Below, piece by piece: positions 25,035 through 30,748 of a stretch of DNA of 45,589 nucleotides. The DNA is taken from the NCBI GenBank assembly GCA_019359095.1, contig JAHHHZ010000007.1, positions 1 to 45,589 on the forward strand, read 5' to 3'. Within the stretch, counting starts at the first letter, position 1. Every line of letters starts with the position of its first letter. Below the pieces are notes generated by a model. The model was given only the letters and a program-made list of their open reading frames with translations. It was not told the DNA's origin and searched no databases. The DNA comes from Pleurocapsa minor HA4230-MV1 (lineage in GTDB: Bacteria > Cyanobacteriota > Cyanobacteriia > Cyanobacteriales > Xenococcaceae). Position numbers and translations under genes: made by a program.

Positions 25035-26386
25035 GCTCCCCGACCGTCGCGGACGGGGATTCCTAAGAGATAGTTATTCTTAGAGGGTTAGCCAAAAACC
25101 CGCTAGACACTCGCTGGAAATCCAGTCTGTGCTTACTTTTAACTAAAATATTAGCACTGCCATTAATATCTGCTGAGACTAAATGTTTATCCTTTGTTTT
25201 ATACAATCCACGCTTAACCCTCCTTCCAGAGAATTTATTCTTTGTGGGGTTGTCGGCATTATAAAAGGGTATTGTGTCTTGGTCGTAAAAACTAGCTTTA
25301 GAAGTATAGCTCTCCTCTTGTTCAAGATATTCAATTCCGTATCTAAAACACAGCGCTTTAAGCTTGCTTCTCAGTTGCCAAAAGGGTATTTGAACAAAGT
25401 TTTGATTGTTAGACTTACCAATATTGATTTCCTGTTTAATGCCTGGATTGTAACCAACTATCAGTTTACCTATTTGATATTCAAGGCAATGGTTAATTAT
25501 CAATCTAGTAGCCTTGTTCAAATAGTCTCTGACACAGTTACTACGCCATTGATTCAGTCTTGCTTGTTTGTTGGTCAACGATTTAATACCTTGCTTATCT
25601 TTAGCAGATTGGAGTTGTGCATTGCGTTTGTTGTACCACTGATTAATACTTTTAAGTCGTTTTCCATCAATCAAAAATTGATGCCCATCAGTATCGATAC
25701 AACCACACAGATTATCAACTCCCAAGTCAATAGCAATAGCTTTACTGGAATCAACAGATGCTTCTATTTTTTCGTCTTCAAAAATATATTCAACCTCAAA
25801 CCAACGAGCCGAGTATTTTGGATGTATTCGTACCTCCTTAATTTTTTTATTTTTCAGCCTTTCTGGAAGTTGGATCTTTACCTCGCCATATTCCTCTTTA
25901 AACTCACGAGACATGGGTACTGCAAAATACCCATCCTTGAGTCTAATACGAGGAATAATCAAAGGGAAATATCCCTCTTTTGGCAAATAGTTAGGCAGTT
26001 TAGGTCTTTGGTCACAGCGTCCAATAGATATTGCTTTGAGCAGTCCCAAGAAAGACCTTATACTTCTATCCACCACTTTTATAGTCTGTTGAGCAATGTC
26101 GGTATTAAGCAACCGATAGTTTTCATTCGACTTGCACAAGTGGTAATTAGATTCATACGTCAGACGTTTTCTTTCATTAAAGAAATATTGTCTACATTCA
26201 TACAACGCCACGTTAAAAAGATTCTTACTCAAACGACACAAAGCAGACATAGCTTTAAATTCCTGTCGGCTAAGTCTTCTGAGTTGATTTTTTTGAGTAG
26301 CGTACATATCCAAAGTAATTCGCTGTATTTACAGTATATAGCGAATTAGTTTAAAAGTAAAGCCGTCCTAGAAGGACGAGGTTTCT
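25035..26386 (-). mobile_element. TnpB-only element (IS200/IS605, IS1341 type) in a HipA-like gene
   Basis: Both ends carry the subterminal hairpins of this family. The right-end hairpin is at 25038-25058 (CCCCG...CGGGG arms with one mismatch), 4 bases past the tnpB stop on the minus strand. The left-end hairpin is at 26364-26378 (CGTCCT-AGA-AGGACG). There is no TnpA gene. The host coding frame resumes on each side, so the element lies inside the HipA-like gene. Exact end positions are uncertain by a few bases. Confidence 0.8.
25063..26313 (-). CDS. tnpB: TnpB nuclease with relocated catalytic residue, no zinc ribbon
   Basis: A 416-aa TnpB of a cyanobacterial IS1341-like subfamily. RuvC-I aspartate D196 lies in IAIDLGVDN and the RuvC-III aspartate D382 in SADINGSANI. 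The usual RuvC-II glutamate is not in the expected strand, where LIVGYNPGIKQ is found. Instead a strongly conserved-looking EESYTSKASF (E333/E334) precedes the third motif. The C-terminal CxxC pairs are absent; GRRVKRGLY occupies that place. Known alternative TnpB groups have a rearranged catalytic glutamate, so it may still be active. It reads in the same direction as the gene it interrupts. Confidence 0.87.
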   Translation of the reverse strand: MDMYATQKNQLRRLSRQEFKAMSALCRLSKNLFNVALYECRQYFFNERKRLTYESNYHLCKSNENYRLLNTDIAQQTIKVVDRSIRSFLGLLKAISIGRCDQRPKLPNYLPKEGYFPLIIPRIRLKDGYFAVPMSREFKEEYGEVKIQLPERLKNKKIKEVRIHPKYSARWFEVEYIFEDEKIEASVDSSKAIAIDLGVDNLCGCIDTDGHQFLIDGKRLKSINQWYNKRNAQLQSAKDKQGIKSLTNKQARLNQWRSNCVRDYLNKATRLIINHCLEYQIGKLIVGYNPGIKQEINIGKSNNQNFVQIPFWQLRSKLKALCFRYGIEYLEQEESYTSKASFYDQDTIPFYNADNPTKNKFSGRRVKRGLYKTKDKHLVSADINGSANILVKSKHRLDFQRVSSGFLANPLRITIS

Positions 26387-26847
26387 AACCCAAATTTCTG
26401 ATGATCGAATACAGGCGAAAGATAAAATTGCCCACTAGACTGTCTGACAATATCTAAATTTCGGTCATGACGGTCGCTATTACCTACTGTCGCATCCATC
26501 ATTAAAACTCCGACAAACATATCAGCAGCATCTTTGATGCCTTCGGGAACTGGAAAATTTGGCGGGAGTTGAATGTTGTTATCTGATAAAGCCTGAATTA
26601 CATTATCAACCTGATAATCAAAAGCGTAATCATATTGACTCATAGATTGCTGCAAAAGATTTTCCAGCGGAAAACGTTCTTCATCGTCAGGTTGAGACAG
26701 ATCGATTGATATCGTACCAGGAACTTCTCGCTCGTCCTCTACCATGACAGCAAGCTCACAAAGCGCTGTAGGAAGACCTGTAAGTTGATTAATTTCTGAA
26801 ACCACTTTTTCCGACCAATCTGTTCTAGACTCAGCAATATCTTCGCG
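26387..26847 (-). pseudogene. HipA-like gene, middle fragment (piece 2 of 3)
   Basis: The frame is open from the IS607 element boundary (REDIAESRTDWSEKVVSEIN) to the TnpB element. It contains the hallmark kinase region MDATVGNSDRHDRNLDIV and LSPVFDH. In HipA-like proteins D in NSDRH acts as catalytic base, N binds metal, and D in FDH chelates magnesium. After FDHQKFGL the frame runs into the TnpB element's end and stops (ETSSF). With pieces 1 and 3 it rebuilds one protein of at least 420 residues. HipA kinases phosphorylate a tRNA synthetase or other target; no HipB partner is visible here. Confidence 0.75.
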
Positions 26848-28416
26848 CTACTTAAAATCTAGGCAAAGTTGGGTAAACTTAGGCAGACATGAATCCAAGC
26901 ACAGAGATTCACTAAGGATTTTAGGAGTAGAATAATCTTTGCCTGCTAGCTTCCTGCTCTCTTGAGAACTCTGGCTAGTAGGCTTGACTCCAACCCTGAC
27001 TCTCATCCCAAAGTAGCTATGCCTACGGCAACCCTTAACTAGCTTTGAGATACGCGCCCAATAAGACCACACGTGCTTATTCACATCCACTGGCGCGAAT
27101 AAGGCGTTACAGAATCTAGGCAACCGCTCAGAGAATCGAAGACCACGACGAGCGAGTACTAATGCTGCGGAAGTACCCGAATTTAACCCGTACAAACTCA
27201 TGTATTTAACCATGCCAATAAGCGAGGAATAGGCAGGGTTAACATCTATAACTTGAATGGCTGCACTTTTAGCTTTGGAATGAACTAGCTCTGAAAACTT
27301 ACTATAGGCAAATTGTGAAAGCGTTCTGGCGTAACGTTTGCCGCTTTCTCTTAGTCTGTTTTTCTTGTTGGCAAAATCCAACTTCTCAATCACTATAGGA
27401 CATTGATACTCAACAGCTAGATCTATTATCTGTCCGATGGATTCACTTAAGATATGTGTCGCTTGTCCTGATGATTTGCCTTGTAAATCGATATTAATTT
27501 GACCATGTTTAGCCAGATTTCCTTCGCTATCACAATAAGTCCAGGCAATATTATCAACATTCAAATCGATACCAATTGCGCCATTATTTTTGTGGCTAAT
27601 CCAAGGCAGATCGGGCAATTCAACAGTTGTATGGAGATACCATTTACTATTTTTCTTGACAAAGCGATGAGTTACAGCTTTTTCTGTACCATTGCGATAG
27701 CTCAAGCCTCGCTTATGTCGCGTTGGAGACAAGGCAATATCTACAAAGGTTTGACCATAGTTAAACTTAACCCCATCACAATTAATGTGAGAACCAAACT
27801 GCTTTAACATACATGGTGGCACTGTAATTGTTAGCTGCCCAGCGCTAGTAACCCGACAAAGTTGGTTTCCACCTTGATAGGTTTTTGAGCCAACCATCAT
27901 GAAATTAGATTGGCGGTTGGCTCTCCAATCAACTAGCCATTCATCATGACTAGCATAGCCATTTGCATCCAAGTTAAATTGTGCTTTGAATAATCTTTTA
28001 GTTCCAAAGCACAACCCGATATTTTTATCCTGTAATGCTTTTAGGTTGTGCTGCTTAATAGCTAGCCTGCGCTTTTGCTGATGGATAATGAATTTATCTT
28101 TTTGAGTAATCTGCTTTTTTTGGAGACGCTTTTTAATCGCAGATTGAATACTTTTGATAGTAGATTTTAAGTCTTTAGCCTGAGTCTTTCTAAGTTCTTT
28201 TATTCCTTGCTGCTTACCTTTGAGGTTGTGGTAGACATTACGAGTTGTGGTGCTATCTACTTTGTATTTAGACTGTAGAGACTTCTCAATACTGGCTATT
28301 GGTTCGCCACGCATTAATGCTACGTGCATATTTTTTTCAACAGCCGAATATATCTCGCTCATTTGGTCGAGAAATGGGTAGATTGATTCGGGTAATACAG
28401 TTTGATATGTAGGCAT
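26848..28416 (-). CDS. tnpB: IS607-associated TnpB-like protein
   Basis: A 522-aa protein. Its N-terminal third is helical and basic; the RuvC core starts with D284 (AIGIDLNVDNIAW) and E344 (CPIVIEKLDF), followed by D391 (VIDVNPAYSS). The usual third motif DxNAAxNI and the zinc ribbon are not visible. In their place is the S-L-I-G-M-V-K-Y ... GLNSGTSAALVLARRGL pattern common to IS607-linked cyanobacterial proteins. The last 60 residues are serine-rich and low-complexity. Its TAG stop is the last base triplet of the element. It probably acts with an RNA from the element, but activity as a nuclease cannot be judged from motifs. Confidence 0.85.
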   Translation of the reverse strand: MPTYQTVLPESIYPFLDQMSEIYSAVEKNMHVALMRGEPIASIEKSLQSKYKVDSTTTRNVYHNLKGKQQGIKELRKTQAKDLKSTIKSIQSAIKKRLQKKQITQKDKFIIHQQKRRLAIKQHNLKALQDKNIGLCFGTKRLFKAQFNLDANGYASHDEWLVDWRANRQSNFMMVGSKTYQGGNQLCRVTSAGQLTITVPPCMLKQFGSHINCDGVKFNYGQTFVDIALSPTRHKRGLSYRNGTEKAVTHRFVKKNSKWYLHTTVELPDLPWISHKNNGAIGIDLNVDNIAWTYCDSEGNLAKHGQINIDLQGKSSGQATHILSESIGQIIDLAVEYQCPIVIEKLDFANKKNRLRESGKRYARTLSQFAYSKFSELVHSKAKSAAIQVIDVNPAYSSLIGMVKYMSLYGLNSGTSAALVLARRGLRFSERLPRFCNALFAPVDVNKHVWSYWARISKLVKGCRRHSYFGMRVRVGVKPTSQSSQESRKLAGKDYSTPKILSESLCLDSCLPKFTQLCLDFK

Positions 28417-28423
28417 AAATATA

Positions 28424-29047
28424 TTATCCCGAATTTTCTTTACTTATTTTAACTAATTTGCTCAGGTTTTCTTCTAAAAGTATTACGTTTTTACGACTTC
28501 TCATACTGTGCAGCTTCGCACTAAAGACAGTAATTATTTCTAAAACGTTTTTAACTAATTCCTCTTCAGGAGAACTGTCTGGAGTTTTATTAAGTATCAC
28601 TACTTTTACTCCATACAGTTCACACATTGAAAACACTAACTCGCTGCCAAACCTAAGCAATCGATCTTTGTTAGTCAAAACTAATCTAGATACTTTACCT
28701 TCTACTAAAAGAGACAGTAGCTTATTAAGTCCTTTCTTTTTATAATTAACGCTTGAACCAATGTCTTTGAGAGTCAAGCAGTTTTGCCATTTGTTAATCT
28801 CAGCATAGGTTTCAAGTACTGCTATCTGTCTGTCTAAATCTTTCTTTTGTGGGCGAGTACTAACTCGACAGTATAAAACTGTTAATCCCTCTGTTGCTTT
28901 GTCTTTGAGAATTGTTGTTAAGTCATATCGTCTGTGACCACTTTCTGTTCTTTCTGGAATCAGCTTTTTCTCTTCTTCCCATCTCCGCAAGGTGTCTGTA
29001 GATACTCCCAGTAAATAAGCAGCTTCAGATCTACTTAACTTAGGCAT
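28424..29047 (-). CDS. tnpA: IS607 serine transposase (TnpA)
   Basis: A 207-aa protein of two parts. Residues 1-50 are a MerR-like winged HTH (KLSRSEAAYLLGVSTDTLRR, then RTESGHRRYD). Residues 55-207 are a serine-recombinase catalytic domain with YCRVST (catalytic S63), QKKDLDRQ and a K-D-R-L-L-R-F-G motif; the long C-terminal helix ends in ENSG. This order (DNA binding first, catalysis second) defines the IS607 type. It cuts and joins DNA through a covalent phosphoserine. It starts 44 bases inside the element end and is followed after 7 bases by tnpB. Confidence 0.95.
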   Translation of the reverse strand: MPKLSRSEAAYLLGVSTDTLRRWEEEKKLIPERTESGHRRYDLTTILKDKATEGLTVLYCRVSTRPQKKDLDRQIAVLETYAEINKWQNCLTLKDIGSSVNYKKKGLNKLLSLLVEGKVSRLVLTNKDRLLRFGSELVFSMCELYGVKVVILNKTPDSSPEEELVKNVLEIITVFSAKLHSMRSRKNVILLEENLSKLVKISKENSG

Positions 29048-29091
29048 TTTACAATATATATAGTATTGCCTAAGTTTATCTAAGTTTTAGA

Positions 29092-29312
29092 CGTGCTGCC
29101 CGTAGCCGATCGCTCTTCGCTTCTTTAAATAAAACTTTTCCCAAGCGTTCGGTTTCAATCCAGCCTTTAGGGATAATGCCGTCTAATTCTTCGTTTATTT
29201 TTACTAGAGAAGCTGGGACAGAGATAATTCCATAATTATGGTCGATCATTAATTGGTTGATAATCAGGTTCAGAGGAATAGCAGTTTCAATAGAGGCAGC
29301 ATTATAACCTTT
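29092..29312 (-). pseudogene. HipA-like gene, N-terminal fragment (piece 1 of 3)
   Basis: The minus-strand frame is open from an in-frame TAA at 29313-29315 to the IS607 boundary. It reads SIETAIPLNLIINQLMIDHN, then YGIISVPASLVKINEELDG, ending LGKVLFKEAKSDRLRAAR, where the element begins. RAAR joins in frame to EDIAESRTDWSEK of piece 2. The true start must be upstream but is lost: the open frame begins right at a stop codon with no ATG before residue 24, so the 5' end has also been damaged or replaced. Confidence 0.65.
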
Positions 29313-29522
29313 TTAGGGATAATTACTGTTTCGTTCATTCTTTGGCCCTTGATTAAATTACTTTGTTTACTGTTACCGCGCGGACGCGGATGCGGTCAGC
29401 GCGACGCGATCGCCTTCCACGGTGACAAACTACTAGATCTTGCTCTTGTTTTTCTCTTCTTGTTTTCTTGTCTTTATATCTTATCTCATCTTTCTATCTT
29501 TTATTTAACTTTTGACGGATAA
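29253..29522 (+). CDS. Doubtful 89-aa frame with two hydrophobic segments
   Basis: A plus-strand frame that overlaps piece 1 of the HipA-like gene at its beginning. It would encode two hydrophobic stretches (TFLGIITVSFILWPLIKLLC and LALVFLFLFSCLYILSHLS) separated by residues encoded by a GC-rich dispersed repeat (RGRGCGQRDAIAFHGD). The repeat inside the frame and the overlap with the broken gene make it more likely to be chance coding in a damaged region. It is listed because it fills the otherwise empty strand. Confidence 0.2.
   Translation: MVDNQVQRNSSFNRGSIITFLGIITVSFILWPLIKLLCLLLPRGRGCGQRDAIAFHGDKLLDLALVFLFLFSCLYILSHLSIFYLTFDG
29377..29414. repeat. GC-rich dispersed repeat
   Basis: A block starting GCGCGGACGCGGATGCGG and ending GACGCGATCGCC stands out from the AT-rich surroundings. 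It has the look of the short GC-rich repetitive sequences found at many places in cyanobacterial genomes, with an internal HIP1 site. Only one copy is in this window. Confidence 0.5.
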
Positions 29523-29534
29523 AAGTCAACTATC

Positions 29535-29702
29535 CGATTCTCGAAGTTAGATGTCAAGAATCCCCCAGTAGAGTGACGTTAGGAGCTTACTGTCGAGGTT
29601 GAGAAAGAGTATTCTTACTCAAAAGCCGCCGTGCGTTGGCGGGGTTCTCCTCAGTGCGATAAGGACAAGCCCCCGAATTCATTCGGGGGACAGCGCCTTG
29701 AC
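29535..29702 (+). ncRNA. Structured element end, possible orphan omega-RNA region
   Basis: This stretch has no convincing coding sense but holds hairpins: CCGCC-GTGCGTT-GGCGG at 29627-29643 and a 20-base hairpin at 29670-29689 with the arms CCCCCGAAT and ATTCGGGGG. It resembles the structured right end of an IS200/IS605-type element, where the guide RNA scaffold is encoded. No tnpB lies beside it. The coding remnant that follows begins directly after the last hairpin, as expected at an insertion boundary. Type and orientation are inferred. Confidence 0.35.
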
Positions 29703-29969
29703 TATAGAAGAACTGAAGCCGAAGCCCAAATCAATCATGCTATCGATCTGATTATGGAGTACAACCAAGCGTCAGGTAGAAATCATCAAGACAAATTTAG
29801 AATAGGCATGGGAGCTTTAAGAAAGATGACCAAACGTGGTTGTCGAGTCATTGAAAGAATAATTGAAAGTAGAAATGATGAGATTGAAAAACATCAGTTG
29901 CTAAATCCAAGGCACAATAATAAAGGGTTTAATGCTATTTCAATTGATGCCGCGATTCCTCTAGATTAA
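29703..29969 (+). pseudogene. C-terminal fragment, possible telomere resolvase
   Basis: About 89 residues beginning YRRTEAEAQINHAIDLIMEY, with IGMGALRKMTKRGCRVIERI, then IESRNDEIEKHQLLNPRHNN and a final KGFNAISIDAAIPLD. The order (helix with N-x-A-I-D-x-I-M, A-L-R-x-x-T, R-V-I-x-R-x-x-x-S-R-x-x-E-I-x-x-H, H-N-x-K-G) matches my recollection of the C-terminal DNA-binding part of cyanobacterial protelomerase/telomere-resolvase-like proteins. A frame opening at 29631 adds 23-24 residues that come from the hairpin region upstream and look non-genuine. The catalytic domain is missing, so it is a remnant. The family call is tentative. Confidence 0.4.
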
Positions 29970-30012
29970 TTATTTATTTGGGAATACTAGATAGAAATCA
30001 AGTTCCCATGAT

Positions 30013-30564
30013 ATGCAAGCCAAGCTATTCCTATTTTATTTACGCTTCCGTAAGCCAATAATTATAATCTCTGCCCTATTAGCTGCTGCCATCATTGGCT
30101 TAGATAACTGGCAAAGATACAAATACAGAACAGCCGACTATACACCCTGGACTTTAGAAACAGTAAATAGTGGCTCAAGTTTTACTGTGACTCGTAATGA
30201 TGAAACTAAGATCATCAATTTATGTGGCGTAAATGCTTCTGGAGATAAAGCTAAGAACTATTTGCACTCAGTAATTAATCTTGGTAATGGCACAGTAGAG
30301 CTTGAGCAAGTTGGCGATCGCTATGAAGCTTGGATACTGCTAGACAAAAATTACGATGTTGAGTTAGTAAAACAAATTTCAGCTCGGCCTAACTATCTTA
30401 TTGAGCAGCAGATTCACTTGAATACTTGGGTTATAGAAAACGGTTATGCCAAACAAGATCGACAAAGTTCTCATACCTGTAGAAAACCAGAACATTTAAC
30501 TTGGGCAGAGAAGGTTGCTCAAGAAAATGGGTTGGGAATTTGGCAGGGCAAACAATCAAATTAG
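30013..30564 (+). CDS. Membrane-anchored SNase-like protein, probably inactive
   Basis: A 183-aa protein. Residues 13-31 form a transmembrane anchor (KPIIIISALLAAAIIGLDNW). The rest resembles the staphylococcal nuclease OB fold: SSFTVTRNDETKIINLCGVN is the strand-turn equivalent of the usual D-x-x-K-V-R-L-x-G-I-D, later VELEQVGDRYEAWILLD, and the C-terminal WVIENGYAK...WAEKVAQENGLGIWQG is typical of the family end. The arginine of the R-L-x-G-I-D motif is replaced (I-N-L-C-G-V-N) and the second catalytic arginine/glutamate pair is not recognisable. It is thus probably a non-catalytic SNase fold. Four bases past the stop a UvrD remnant begins on the other strand. Confidence 0.7.
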   Translation: MQAKLFLFYLRFRKPIIIISALLAAAIIGLDNWQRYKYRTADYTPWTLETVNSGSSFTVTRNDETKIINLCGVNASGDKAKNYLHSVINLGNGTVELEQVGDRYEAWILLDKNYDVELVKQISARPNYLIEQQIHLNTWVIENGYAKQDRQSSHTCRKPEHLTWAEKVAQENGLGIWQGKQSN

Positions 30565-30664
30565 GACGCTCAATTAATTTACTTGGCTGACCGTGATAAG
30601 TAACCAAAACTTCTTTTTTAGCGCGAGTAGCTGCAACGTAAAGCAAACAGCGATCGCTATTTAT
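30560..30664 (-). pseudogene. Remnant of a UvrD-type helicase, motif VI region
   Basis: On the minus strand the short frame SDRCLLYVAATRAKKEVLVT followed by YHGQPSKLIERP is unmistakably motif VI of a UvrD/PcrA helicase with its downstream strand. It is open only from about 30664 and runs into the antisense of the SNase-like gene. The GQPSKLI tail is of the type seen at the C-terminus of large UvrD proteins in loci like the one starting at 30749. It may therefore be the last piece of a second, inverted copy of that gene. Confidence 0.7.
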
Positions 30665-30748
30665 TTATTTGTTGTGCGACGCTGTTATTTTAGCTGTTAA
30701 ATTTGGGCATATTTGTAAGTACATAGATATTTTATATAGATATTTAAT

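Larger units (their letters stand above)
26848..29091 (-). mobile_element. Complete IS607-type element in a HipA-like gene
   Basis: A 2.24-kb element with a serine transposase and TnpB, both on the minus strand. Its ends follow from the interrupted gene: joining ...GCA at 29094 to CGC GAA GAT at 26847 restores the host frame, with a CG dinucleotide shared by both ends, as expected for IS607-type recombination without target duplication. Inverted copies of TAAACTTAGGCA lie near both ends (26874-26885 and, reversed, 29067-29078). A third related AACTTAGGCA overlaps the tnpA start codon. These are candidate transposase binding sites. Confidence 0.85.

Noticed and set aside
25183-26349. 388-aa plus-strand frame
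   Set aside because: It lies antisense over a TnpB with clear RuvC motifs, has no recognisable domain and arises from the AT-rich codon pattern of that gene.
26368-26805. Intact 145-aa HipA-like gene
   Set aside because: The frame extends upstream of the ATG to the IS607 boundary, and its last residues come from the TnpB element.
30431-30646. 71-aa minus-strand gene
   Set aside because: Only its first 30 residues are meaningful (UvrD motif VI); the rest is antisense of the SNase-like gene. It is listed as a remnant instead.
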